A stretch of DNA of 64,000 nt from Zanthoxylum bungeanum (lineage: Eukaryota > Streptophyta > Magnoliopsida > Sapindales > Rutaceae), in the NCBI GenBank assembly GCA_019454045.1, contig SKCR01049632.1, forward strand, positions 1-64,000, given 5' to 3'. The notes below the pieces were generated by a model. That model was not told the origin of the DNA. It made no database searches and saw nothing but the letters and a program-made list of their open reading frames with translations. A program made the position numbers and the translations under genes. Of the stretch, positions 22,633 through 34,191 are shown one piece after another (positions within the stretch are counted from its first letter, which is position 1; every line of letters begins with the position of its first letter).

Positions 22633-23000
22633 TTACAACACATCCTGGTACAAAAAGCAGTCATGCAATAAAAGGCTCTCACTGGGCAGGGGAATCTCGC
22701 ATAAGCCTACAGAAACTGCATCCAAAGAGTCACCACTCCCGAATAGCAATTGCATCTCCCCAGATTTTAGCCGTCTACTTTCCTTCAGCATCTGCAATGA
22801 ATTGCAAATGTGAATTGGACAAGCAGAATCCAAAATCCAACTGGACGACATAACTTCACAAGCTAATGAGATATCAATAATGGGAAAAATAAAAGTACCT
22901 AAAGTAGATGCTCTTTCCTTTCTGATATGGGCCAGGTAATCATGATAGTTCCTCTTCCAATGGTCGATCTTGCTGCAGTGGTGGAATTTATCTTCGGCAT
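22633..23000 (-). pseudogene. C1 gag zinc-knuckle remnant and protease
   Basis: Directly left of the S1 target duplication the frame reads KFHHCSKIDHWKRN, a degenerate CCHC knuckle, then IFPIIDIS and WILDSACPIHICNSLQ, the copia protease region (usually WILDSGASxHI), so the D-S-G triad reads D-S-A. The gag frame from 25423 would continue here if S1 were absent. Confidence 0.75.
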
Positions 23001-23005
23001 CTCTC

Positions 23006-25417
23006 TGTTGGGGTTGGTGCTCAGAGCGCCAATTCTCGGTTGTATATCTTTATGAATACTTCTGTAAAACATTATTATTATGAATAATATATGCATTTTA
23101 TATAATATAATATATATTTTAATATGGTAAAGACGTAATGACCTTAGAATGACTAGTCATGGTGCTGTTGCAAAAGCGTCGTAACTGACATTGAGTAGCA
23201 TCATGACGTTGTCATTCTCAGAAAGTTCCTGGTCAAGGTTTACACTACTTGGTCAGTATAGTAAACCCGTTGAGACTGGAATATATGATTCTAATGGTTT
23301 CTCAATGAACCATAAGTCTTGGAGACTAGTATAGACGTGTAGGTGTTTATAGCGGATAAACACTGAATGACTCACCAAAGATTCTTAATGGATGGTACAC
23401 CAACGTCAATAAGAATCTTATCGGGTTGAGTAGCACTTGTGATTCTTAGACTTGAGATGCCATTGTGGGCACATGAGACATCTTCTACACTTAATTGGCA
23501 GTCACGTCACCGATCTATTTAGATCAGACCTCCGTCTGTTAGTTGGGTGTGGATAGATCCTCAAGGTGTCCTGTGTGTATCGAGATAAGATCCGTTAGTT
23601 CTGTGTATCAGAGCATAGGTAGTCCATATGATTAGCAATCAGATAAAAACCATGGGCCCGTGGTACAATTTAGAAGTTAGTTCTAAATGTTCTTTTTGAG
23701 ATTGCTAATAGAGACGTTGACGGGATAATCCCCATAGAGATTTGACTTTTACATCTATATCTCTGGGATATATTCGGATACCTGTGACAGAGGAATTATA
23801 CATTTTCCATGACCTCGACCTGTATGATTCAACGAGTTTATCCGTGATCGTCATAATTTATGGGTGGATAAATTATGGACACGAAATTAGATTTCGTGAC
23901 GGATATGCCTGAATCTATAGAGTCTCACTAATGAAATATACTCGTAGAGCACTAGAGAAACAATTATAAATAATATTTATTATTTATAAATTCGTTTAAA
24001 GGTTAAACGCAAAATACATGTGTAGGGATCCGATAGCCATTTTCTTAATTTTTGTGTATTTGCATTTAATGTTAGAGTATTTGCATTTAATGTTAGATTA
24101 ATTCAAATACACATTAATTAATTGTCAAATTGAGATATTTGACTAATATTATAAATATATATATATATATATGTATTTGATATTTAATGTAAATATAATA
24201 CATATATTTAATATATTTGTATTTAAATAATTAAATAATTATTTAATTGTTAAATGATTAAATTATTTCAAATTTGAATATCTTAAGTTATGATATTTAT
24301 TTTAATGACTTGAGTTGCCATTGTTGACTTGATTTATTTCATTAAATGGTTTAATGATTAAAGTTAACAAGTTGATAAAGGCAAAATTAAATGAAACAAA
24401 AATCAAAATATCTATATATTTGGTAATGTAATTTTTGGCCAAGGCTAGTTGGTGGAATATAAATTATTTTTTTTTCATTTATGGTTTCATAACCTTCAAC
24501 ACTTATAAAAAATACTCCATTAAATAAAACAAATGAAGCTTGGGAGAAAAGAAAAGAAAACAAAGGAAAGCTTGGATTTTAGTAAGTTTTTCCAACTTGC
24601 TATCAGAGAGGAAAATGTTCATTGAGTTCTAGGCTTCATGCTATGAGTTTCTTATGTTTTTCTATTCTTTATTCTTTGTATTTTTGGTGGATGGAAGTTT
24701 GATGATAGGGTTGAGCATGTGTAAAGTTGATAGAATGCTTCTAATATGTTAACTAGCATTCTTATGAAGTTTTTAGAAACTTGTTGCCAATCTAGAGTTA
24801 TTGACCCACTCTTAAATGACCTAGATTTGTTCTATAGTTGTTTCATTGTGGTGAGGCTTAATTGGAATGGAAGAAACATGATTGAAGTATTGGATTTAAC
24901 CAATTTGGTCTAATTTGATGAAATTGAAAAATTAGGGTTTAAGACCACTTCGAAATTTGGGGCTTTTCATTTATCTTGTGTATTTGGATGTGTATATGAT
25001 ACGTATAAAATCTTATATTGATTGGATTTCATCTTCTTGTGTTTTGAACATTGGAAGTGCAAAATGCACATTATGTCACAAAATGGAGGCTCTCGGCCTT
25101 GGGGAAATTTTTTGGGTTTTTTGTGGCAATTTTTATTTTGATATTTGGGACATGTTAAATTCATCTTAGAAATGATTTAGAATCATCAAAAATTATTTTG
25201 AACAATTTAGGACTAAAATGAACCAAATGCTCGATTTAAGGGCAATTCGGCAATTGTACAAAAATTTGATTTATTGTGCAATTTTTCATAGTTTGATAAT
25301 TGGATAATTAAATAAATAAGTTTATTTAATTAATCCGAGAAAAAGTTTTGAAATCGGAAAATTTTGATTTTCCACTATTCCGCTGCGTTACCGGATTTCC
25401 GCAATAAAACCCCTTCA
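23006..25417 (+). mobile_element. S1: solo copia LTR with perfect 5-bp TSD
   Basis: Begins TGTTGGGGTTGGTGCTC and ends AACCCCTTCA, flanked by CTCTC on both sides (23001-23005 and 25418-25422). Start and end match the C2 LTR (TGTTAGGGTTGGTGCTC ... CCCCATCA), so it is in plus orientation, opposite to the C1 gag it interrupts. About 2.4 kb. No internal region remains: LTR-LTR recombination has removed it. Confidence 0.88.
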
Positions 25418-25422
25418 CTCTC

Positions 25423-26149
25423 TTGGGTTTAGCTATCTTACCCTCTGGTGGAAGATTCATACCCTTCTTTTTCTTCCCTTTCTGTTTAGATTGGGAGGAA
25501 GCAGGAAGAGCAGTGGGTTTAGGAAGGCGAGTCGGTACTCCATTCCTTAAATCTTCCTCCGCAGTTTGCAGCATCATATGCAGCTCCTCGTAAAAACAGC
25601 TATCCCATTCATATTGAAATACATCACAAATTGGCGATATGATGCTGGCAGAGATCCCAGTATGACACTTCGTCCTAAAGTATCATTCACAGGGAAATTA
25701 TAGCGCCTCAACTGTTCGATCAAATCAATCAGATGTAGCACGTGAGGGCTCACAGCCTGTCCCTCTTCCAATTTTGCATGGAACAGTTACATATCAATTT
25801 TATGAATCGAGACCCGTTCTTGGTTCATAAAGGACTCTCACAACTGCGTCATCATTGTATATGCGTCGGGCAATCCAGAATATTGCCTCTTAAGATCTGG
25901 TGCCATGGAACTGAGAATATATTATTTGACTCTTCTATCATCATCTCTGCACTTTTGGAGAGTCTCAGGTTCCTCTGCTATAGCATCAGGTGCTATGGCC
26001 AGTGGCAACAGACCTTCCAACATATATTCTATTTGCTCAGACCCAAGAACAATTCTCAGATCCAAGTCCCAATCTGTAAAGTTTTCGGCGCCTTTAAGCT
26101 TGTTCGTATCAAGTATACGAGCAAAAGGATTAGAAGCAGGTGCCGCCAT
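25423..26149 (-). pseudogene. C1 gag N-terminal part (copia, UBN2-like)
   Basis: The start is ATG at 26147-26149 (MAAPASNPFARILD). A first block NKLKGAENFTDWDLDLRIVL (about 26030-26110) and a second block with GRSVILGSLPASYRQFV (25574-25771) are the conserved core of copia gag. A K-rich linker (25326-25577 frame) leads to KIAKPKRVK, where S1 is inserted. Stops or frame changes separate the blocks. Confidence 0.85.
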
Positions 26150-27128
26150 CGCATATCTATCATATAGATAGCGAAAAACGGTTAGCATACATAACATTTT
26201 CATATAATATAAATCAAACAAAGCATAAATAGATCATGAATTTTTAATCTAAAAATGCCACTCCCACTATTACATGCAATACTGTAATCCCCAAACAAAA
26301 TGCAAACAAAAAATTAATCAAATTAAATTTAATAGCGAAAGGTGGATCCCATGAATATACTTCAGTTCACAGCTTTGGCATGATCTCACCTACGTATATT
26401 CATTAGGTAGAGAACTCATTGTCAATCACTCAATAGTGACTCCTAGGTTCGGGTCCTGGTCGTTTCTCGTTGTGACAGCTTTGGCACGTTCACAAGGAGG
26501 CGTACCAAGGTTATACTTATCAATGATAAATTCAAGATACTTACCTAGTCCTGACAGCTTTGGCACGTTCAGGATTTCCGCTTATTTTATAATTTCACAA
26601 ATTAACAAAATTAAAACCAAATTAATTAAATTCATTAGGTAGACAACTCATTGTTAATCACTCAATAGTGACTCCTGGGTTCCGGTCCTGGTCGTTTCTC
26701 GTTGTGACAGCTTTGGCACGTTCACAAGGAGGCGTACCAATGTTATACTTGTCAATGATAAATTCAAGATACTTACCTAGTCCTGACAGCTTTGGCACGT
26801 TCAGAATTTCCGCTTTCTCTTGAATTTATCTAGTATCACATATACATCCGGTATGGATAAATTTCTATCAACTACACCCCCACTGCTTTGGCAAGATCTT
26901 GGATGCAGCAATAGAATATATATCCACAAACCGTATTGACAAGATGGACCAAGAAACATGCATCCAATACATATTACTTTCAAAATCTTATTAATTAGGG
27001 ATATTTCCGCAAAGATGATACATATTTAATTTAATCAAATTAAATAAATACAAGCATGTATAAAGTGAGAACATAATTAAACATTGAATTTAAAGACATA
27101 TTCATATTATGTGTTCAGGTTCAGACCT
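26150..27128 (-). repeat. C1 leader with repeated TGCCAAAGCTGT motif and internal duplication
   Basis: Between primer site and gag. The motif (plus strand ACAGCTTTGGCA or near) occurs at 26369, 26475, 26554, 26707, 26786 and 26882. A ~188-bp segment (26396-26584) is repeated at 26632-26818; the ~48 bp between the copies matches LTR sequence near 27620. No ORF is supportable here. Confidence 0.8.
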
Positions 27129-27140
27129 GCTCTGATACTA
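27129..27140 (-). other. C1 primer-binding site (tRNA-Met type)
   Basis: Element strand reads TAGTATCAGAGC, one mismatch from the TGGTATCAGAGC complementary to initiator tRNA-Met used by plant copia elements. It lies 4 nt from the LTR end. Confidence 0.85.
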
Positions 27141-27144
27141 TTTT

Positions 27145-29210
27145 TGTTGGGGTTTCGGGCGGTAATTCGGGTAAACGCAGCGGAACGCGGAAAATCAAAA
27201 TTTTTCAATTTCAATTATATTTCTTGGGTAATTAAAATAAGGTAATTTATTTCAGTTACTAAATACTTAAAAACTGAAATTTTTACCCAAAAATCAGATT
27301 TTTCAGAAATTACCATTTTGCCCCAATACTTTGTATTTTAATCATTTTAGTCCAAAATTGTCAAAAATAATTCTAATTGATTCCAAAATAATTCCAAAAT
27401 GATTTATTCATGTATTGTACATGAAAATACAACTTGCAAATCAAGGAAACAATTTTTAACTTATTGCCGAATAGTCCCTCAATTTTCAAGAATTTGCAAT
27501 TTGGTCATTTTTGTTAAAAATATGTCAAGATCAAATCCAAAAATTTCCAAATTTAATATACATCAAATCTCATCACATATATGAGAATCCCCAAATTTGG
27601 TGAAGGTTCGAAACCCTAATTTTATAATTTCACAAATTAACAAAATTAACACCAAATTAATTAAATTCAATACTTTAATTCAATTCCCACAACACCAATC
27701 AAGCCTCACCATCATGAAAAAAATCAAGAAAAATTCTAGGTCAATCATGAGTGGCTAAATGACTTTAGAATGGAAACTACCATCAAATGGTTAAAAAATA
27801 TGCTTAATAAATAATTTAAAGCACTCTAAATCAATATACATGCTTCCATCTTTCATCCAAGTTCCCAATAATCAAATCACATCCATGAAAGAGTAGAGAA
27901 TAAACTAATCTACACATGTTGAGGCTTAGTAAGATAGAAACAATTTTCATGAAGGAAAAAGTAAGAAAAACTTACCAAAATCCTTGATTTTCAAGCTTTT
28001 TCTTTCTTTTTTTCTCATTTTCTCTCTTTCTCCTTTTGTATTTGATTTTTAGGGTTCATGGAATGTGAAAAAAAGTGGCCTTATATATTTACTTGTAATT
28101 ACCGAGAAAACAAGGAAAAAATAAAGGCCAAGTATTTTATTTTTATTTCATGAATTGGAAAATGATTTTAATTAAATTTGTGGTCTAAAACCATTAATCA
28201 AATTAATGCTTATCACAAACTAACCAATAAAATCATTCCATTCCAACCAATCAAAATTGGTCAAGAAAACCAATTAAAACATGCCATTTATCTTACTTCA
28301 TTGAGTAAATAAGATATTAAATATTTAATTAATTCAATTATTCAACATTTGAATAATTAATTAATTAAATACAAATATCTAAAATATATGTATTATGTTT
28401 ACATTAAATAATTAATATACATATATTAAAAATAAATGTCAAATATTACTATTCGACATTTAATAAAATATCTGAACCATACAGGTCGAGGTCACTGCAT
28501 ACGTATAATCCTTCCATAACAGGCATCCGGATTATCCCATTGATATAGATATAAATTTTAAATCACTTTAGGTATAATCCCGTCGACGATTCTATTAGCA
28601 ATCTCTTAAATAACACTTAGAACTGATTTTCACAGTGTACCATGGGCCCATGGATTTAACAGATTGGTAATTCCATAATGGATACCTATGCTATGTACAC
28701 AGAACTGACATATCTTATCTTGATACGCATAAGATATCATGAGGATCAGTCCACACCCAACGAACAGACGGAGGCCTGATCTAAATAGATCGGTGAGTGA
28801 CTACCATCAAAGTGTGGAGGATACATAATATATCCACAGTGGTATCTCAAGTTGAAGGATCACCATGCTCACTCAACCCGAGAAGATTCTTATTGATGTT
28901 GGTGTACCATTTATTGAGAATCTCCAGTGAGTCGTTTAATGTTTATCCGATATAAATACCTACGTGTCTATATGAGTATCCCCAGACTCATGGTTCATTG
29001 AGAAACCATTAACATTATAATATACGACACGTACCGGTCTCAGCGGGTTTACTTACTGACCAAGTAATTGTAAACCTTGACCAGGAACAGTTAAAGAATG
29101 ATACTATTATGATACTGCTCAATGTCAGTTACGACGCTTTTGCAACTGTATCATAACCTATCATTCCATGGTCATTTACGTCTTTACTATATAATAAAAG
29201 AATTTATATT
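27145..29210 (-). repeat. C1 5' LTR, inner part (interrupted by E2)
   Basis: Starts TGTTGGGGTTTCGGGCGG next to the primer site. The other end of the same LTR is 38969-39064, ending GAGCACCAACCCTAACA. The break coincides exactly with the ends of E2. Confidence 0.88.
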
Positions 29211-31273
29211 TGACCGGCGTAAACACACACGTATAACGCAAGCGCACGTATCGTTCAAGTAGTATAAAAATATCGATCCCACGAGGACTTAATATCTAAT
29301 CTATTAATTTTATGAGGTCAAATGATTACTAGTATCTAACAGGTTGATTGATTGATTTGAAATGGTGACGATTCTAAATTTAAAAGAAAGTAAATAAAAT
29401 TGTCGAAAATAGGTTTTAAGAAAATTCAATATTAAAAACTATCTAGGGTTGTGATTTCTTCGCAATATCATTTTAAAGATGAAATGATTATCTTATAGTT
29501 GGGTAAAATATTGATTTATTAACCACTAAATTATGTGTGAGCCTCTGTCGATGGTCAGACACAAATATCCAGTTTAACCCAATTGAACCATATGTCTATG
29601 TCAACCAAATTACCTGGATTCATTAAGATTAAGTTCCAATTATGGCTACCCCCGCCCGACAAGTATATTCCTATCCTGTAAGGAAATCTATTAAATGGTT
29701 ATCTATCCTCAAGGAAGATCGTGGGCTATTGAGTCTAAGGTCTTAAACTTAAAATCCATATGTCTAGTTCATTTTAAGTTTACCAGTTCAATTTTATTAA
29801 TGGCCAGTTAATAAAAAGCATTAAGATTAAGACTCAATAAATAAACCTTTAATTTACCCAAACTCAATAAATAATTTATGGGTAGTAAAAATTTAAATAA
29901 AATAAAAGACATAAAGTAAATTCTGAAAATTAAATACTGAAAAGTAAATTGCTGAAAAGTAAAAAAAAAGTAAAAAGTAAAAGTAAAAAGTAAAAAGTAA
30001 AAAGTAAAAAAAAAATAAAAGTAAATTACTGAAAGTAAATTGCTGAAAAGTAAATTACTGAAATTAAATAAAGTAAAAGTACAATAAAAGAAAATGCTGG
30101 GGTTAGAGGATCAACTTTTATTACTACTATTTTAGATATCTCCCTTAATATAATATATTAACTTTGCGTGATAATTACCAACCAGCCATATAGGCGGTAT
30201 CCTGATTAAGTCAAATTAATAATTAATTACCAACCGACCAACCTGGCGGTATCCATACTTAGTCAGGTTAAAACCAATTTATAATTAATTTCCAACCGGC
30301 CAATATAGCGGTATCCTCATTAAGTCAGATTTTAAATAGTTTATATTTTATATTTAAGGGAGATTAATCTAGATAGAAATAATAAAAGCTTTACCTTTTA
30401 CCCCAGCAAAGGGGAGTTACCTCCTCATTGCTTGAAAAATAAAAACTGCAAAAGTAAAGAAAGAAAAGGTTTGTGCGTAAAAGTAAATTGCGGAAAGTAA
30501 AAACTGAAAAGTAAAGAAAAGAAAGTGCGAAAGCGGAAATTAATTACTGGAAGCTGTAAATAAACAAACAAGATACAATCTTCTTATTTATTCATTAGGA
30601 ATTTCAAAGAAGAAAGTATGAATTTTACAAATGAAATGGCTTGGTATTTATAGGCAAAATTTTGCCTATATCAAATCATCCATCAAATTCTCCACCAAAT
30701 CCATTATTAATTTCTCCACTAATTACTCCACCAAATCCATAATTGCTCCACTAATTGCTTATCTTGTTTGGTGTTGATTTGATAATTTTTATTAATTATT
30801 TATTAATTTATATTTTGCTTTGAAAATGATTGATAATGACTTTAATAATTACACATCACACACTTCTGGATGGTTCATCAATTTCGGTCATGAACGCTTC
30901 CGAATTCGAAAATATTTTCTCTTTCAAAGTTGTAGATCTTTGAGTCATCTTTAATTTTCCAATTGAATCAGCTCAATCCGATATCTGAGTAAAATATTAT
31001 GCCCAAAATACGATAAATGCGCAAAATTGGAATTCCCAAAACTGCACTTCGTCAAAACGCCCTTTCAAGTTTCCAATCTCCAAAATTAATATATCAAGTC
31101 CAATAATTGCCCTTATTTGACCCATATTTCATCCTAAATAATTTCATTGAGACCCGATATTATTTTATCTGCAAAATAAACTAAAACACATCAAAACGTT
31201 CATCAAAACCGAGAAACTAAACAAAATATTAAGTTAAAGGGGCGGTAAATATTGATATATTTTCCGCTCATCA
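29211..31273 (-). repeat. E2 3' LTR (2063 bp)
   Basis: Plus-strand ends TGACCGGCG and CGCTCATCA. It lacks an ~80-bp segment present in the other LTR near 37490-37575 and contains an AAAAGT/AAAAAGT microsatellite (29950-30020). A perfect palindrome with half-site TATAGGCAAAA lies at 30649-30670. Confidence 0.93.
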
Positions 31274-31286
31274 CACCCCCAAACCT
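31274..31286 (-). other. E2 polypurine tract
   Basis: Element strand reads AGGTTTGGGGGTG directly before the LTR start TGATGAGCGG, the typical Athila arrangement and identical to that in E4. Confidence 0.85.
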
Positions 31287-32574
31287 AATATTTTGCTAGT
31301 CCTCGAGCAAAACAAAAAAATAAAAATAAAATTAAACTAAGCCACTTTCGTAGGGATCACGGTTGCATTTAGCATATGCAACAAGCCTTTAAACCCCTAG
31401 GTGTCCCTAGTGGACGAGTTATAGTCTCGTGAGGGCTTACAGCAACGATACCCACAAACGTTTTACAAAAGTAAAAAGATAATAAAACTAATGCACACAA
31501 AAGCAAAAAGACAAGAGAAAAGAGAATAAAGAAGTTAGTGACTAATCAGGTGAAACTTTTACTTCAAGTTACTAATTGTTTTCTTTCCTTCTAAATTACC
31601 GAATAAGTAAATTCTCCGATTATTTTTATCATTCTTCATATACATAGCCAACAAAATATTAATCAACTCATTTTTGCCCACAACAGTCATAAGTGCAGTT
31701 GATAAGAGAGTAATATTTTTGTCCTAAAGTTCTATCAGATTTCACACCTTTTTGTAGCAATGGAATAATTTTTCTCATTTTTCTGATTTTTTATTTATTT
31801 ATATACAATACCTTCCGTCTATGTAGCGAGTGTTGGGTCGGTGACTCCCAAACCAGTTGGCTTTAGGGCACCAGGTGTTAAGACACCCCTACGGACTTAA
31901 TTACTCAGACTTCAGATATATATATTTTTTGCAGCATATTCGATCCATGTAACGAGCTTTGGGCCAGTGACTCCCAAACCAGTTGGTTTTAGGACACTAG
32001 GTGTTAAAACACCCTTACAGACTTAATAACTCGGATCTCAGAAGTTTTTTTTTTTTTTTTACTCCATTTCTTTTTGAGATGCTTCCTCCAATTAAACTAG
32101 AGCACTGAATATTACAAACTTTTCAATTTAACTTATGTCCGTATGTTACTTTATATGTTGATAATATCTGCTAACTGAACATATGAAGATCCATTTTAGT
32201 CCGTTTTAAAGAGAATTCACAAATTAAATAATTCAAAATGAAATAAACAAAAATCAACTTGTTTCGAAATAGGTTTGAGATACGTCTCAGGAGTGGAAAC
32301 TCCTTACTCAGCTATCTCTTACCAATTTCACCTTTTTAGTCAAAATAAAAATACAAAAACATAAGATATTTTTGTAATTTTTGAAAATTTTCCAATTTTT
32401 TTGTATTTTTCGAAAAATTTTGGACTAAAAATAAAAACAACATACAAACTTAAAACAAGGTACTAATCAACTAATTCCCTCCCCCAAACCTAAATAAGAC
32501 ATTTTCCCCAATGTCTTAAACATTAAAAGGAGAGTTAAGAAGGTCGTACCTGGTTAGCTGAAATCTACAGGAAA
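31287..32574 (-). other. E2 3' untranslated region with a tandem duplication
   Basis: Non-coding. Contains two diverged copies of a ~110-125 bp block (about 31815-31930 and 31940-32045; shared core 'gactcccaaaccagttgg'). The same region occurs in E4 at 54378-55690. It also includes the conserved 'cattggggaaaatgtc' and 'aggtttgggggagg' segments, corresponding to 'cattggggacaatgtc' and 'aggtttggggaagg' in E4 near 54440. Confidence 0.75.
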
Positions 32575-33227
32575 TTAAAGGTTAAGATCCAGATTAACAC
32601 GACGCCTCTTACCACGATCGTCCTTGGACCAATTTATCTTTGAAAGGATAGGGTCAACTTGTGGTTCATAGGCTATAAGTTGGTCTATTAGATCCGGAGC
32701 AGTTCTGGCAGTAAAGATGAGTTCTTTTATAGTTTTGACACGAACCCATTTCTCCGAGAATCATCAAGAAACACACAAAGAAAATCATAAAATCCATCAA
32801 CGTTGAGCAGTCCAATTGGTTTCTGGTGTATGTTCAGGTTCGCCCAAGATAGAACGATAAAAATTTCCTCCAATGTACCCAAGCCACCTGGCAAAGCGAT
32901 AAAAGCATCAGCACGGTTAATCATTTCTACCAGTCGTTCAGACATACCTGGCACAATCAGTTCCTCTCCGTTTGATGATCCAATAAGATTTGCCTCTGCC
33001 AAGGGTTTTGGGATGATTCCCAAAACATGACTGCCTCATTCCTGTACAGCCTTTGAAACGATCCCCATAAGTCCAAGATTTCCTCCGCCATATATTAAGT
33101 GCATATTTCTTGCAGCTAAGACTCGACCCAATTCCTGTGCTTCTTCTACGTATTGTGGTTTAGTACCAACACTACTACCGCAAAACACACAGATGTTTTC
33201 AACTCGTCTTCTTGAAGTGGCTTCCAT
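32575..33227 (-). pseudogene. LOG: E2-borne LOG-like cytokinin riboside 5'-monophosphate phosphoribohydrolase, broken
   Basis: LOG enzymes release active cytokinin bases from cytokinin nucleotides in the cytosol and nucleus. The frame starts MEATSRRRVENICVFCGSSV and keeps YGGGNLGLMG and the intact signature PGGLGTLEE. It is broken by a TGA at 33033-33035 (residue 64, GGA in E4) and by a 1-bp deletion near residue 166 (E4 CCTATG, here CTATA). Beyond it the reading continues to KRRRINLDLNL and a stop at 32575-32577. Length matches E4's copy minus one base. Intronless, whereas plant LOG genes usually have introns. In E2 it lies after the integrase tail and before the polypurine tract. Confidence 0.88.
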
Positions 33228-33278
33228 GTTTTACTCTGGATGCCTTCAAAAGTGCAATGACGGGCTGGATTTATAGTA

Positions 33279-33282
33279 CCTG
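33279..33282 (-). promoter_or_regulatory. Candidate 3' splice site upstream of E2 LOG
   Basis: Element strand reads ttactcacccttttcag|gtac, with the CAG at 33282-33280 and the LOG ATG 52 bp further on. The same acceptor context is conserved in E4 (53641-53656). Athila env-like ORFs are thought to be expressed from spliced RNA; splicing here is inferred. Confidence 0.5.
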
Positions 33283-33512
33283 AAAAGGGTGAGTAAAAAT
33301 AGCACAAGTATCTTCCAGATGACGATTAGTAGCGAATTAATATTGTGATAGTCAAAAAGGTCTGGATCCTGTCGGAGAAAATTAAAAGAAAACAACAAAA
33401 CAAATCATAATTATTAAGAAAAGACAAAGAGATATAATATTTACAAGAAAAGTAGCGGCTTGATCGACGTCTATGCGTCAGGGACAAGCTTCCCATCCAA
33501 TTTTCTTATAAA

Positions 33513-34020
33513 CTAGCAAACAAGGTCTTTTTGAGTCAGATTCCTGAGACTTAACATTTGTCTTTCTTTTTGAAATTGTGTATATAACATGCGAATTTCA
33601 TGATACACACATCCATTGGGATGCGTCTTAAGAGTTTTAGATATGTCATCCAAAGACTCCTTACTCAAGCCATCCCTAATGAAGTTAATCTTATCTTCGC
33701 GGTTATCGGACACCATTCCTAAAGAACGACAAATGAGTATTACAAAATATGCGAGCACATTTATAACAAACACACATTCTTTTGGCTCTTCTCTTTTTAG
33801 CATATGTGCTCTTTCCTAAGCCAGGCAGTTGTGAAATAAAAGAGTCAGAAAACTCACCTGCCAATCGAACCCGTGCTTCAATTAACCAACGAATGTCAGT
33901 AGGAATACCTTTGATCATCAGTAGTCTCATCCGTTCTAAGCGAGCTTTGTAAACTTTCATAAGAGATTTTTGAGGGAAAGAAGGAAATTGCTTGTGAAGA
34001 TTTGCGAGAGCATCTTCCAT
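33513..34020 (-). CDS. ORF of unknown function in the E2 env position
   Basis: I do not recognise this protein. A frame starts at ATG 34018-34020 (MEDALANLHKQFPSF, then KVYKARLERMRLLMIKGIP, RWLIEARVRLAGEF) and runs in the open to 33703. A second frame, from about ATG 33713-33715 (MVSDNREDKINFIRDGL ... HEIRMLYTQFQKERQ), runs to a stop at 33513. A pyrimidine-rich 'cgttctttag' lies at the change of frame, so the two may be exons of one protein of ~170 aa, although no good donor is evident. Another acceptor (tttaatttttgcag, ending at 34037) precedes the first ATG. E4 lacks this ORF. It could be a captured host fragment or a diverged env-like protein. No transmembrane segment is obvious in the conserved parts. 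Confidence 0.4.
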
Positions 34021-34191
34021 CTTGAAATGACTAAACCTGCAAAAATTAAACACACAAAAATAAAACACACCAAATCACAATATATACACAAATTGCATGG
34101 GTTGCCTCCCTGCTAGCGCTAAGTTTAAAGTCGTCAGCCAGACTTGACTTCTCGAACGTTAAGCTGGATCTGAAAGTGTAACACTTTCTTT

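Noticed and set aside
26369..26893. Leader motif TGCCAAAG as a miR399 target
   Set aside because: The first bases equal the miRNA itself in element sense, so the transcript would not pair with it, and similarity ends after eight bases.
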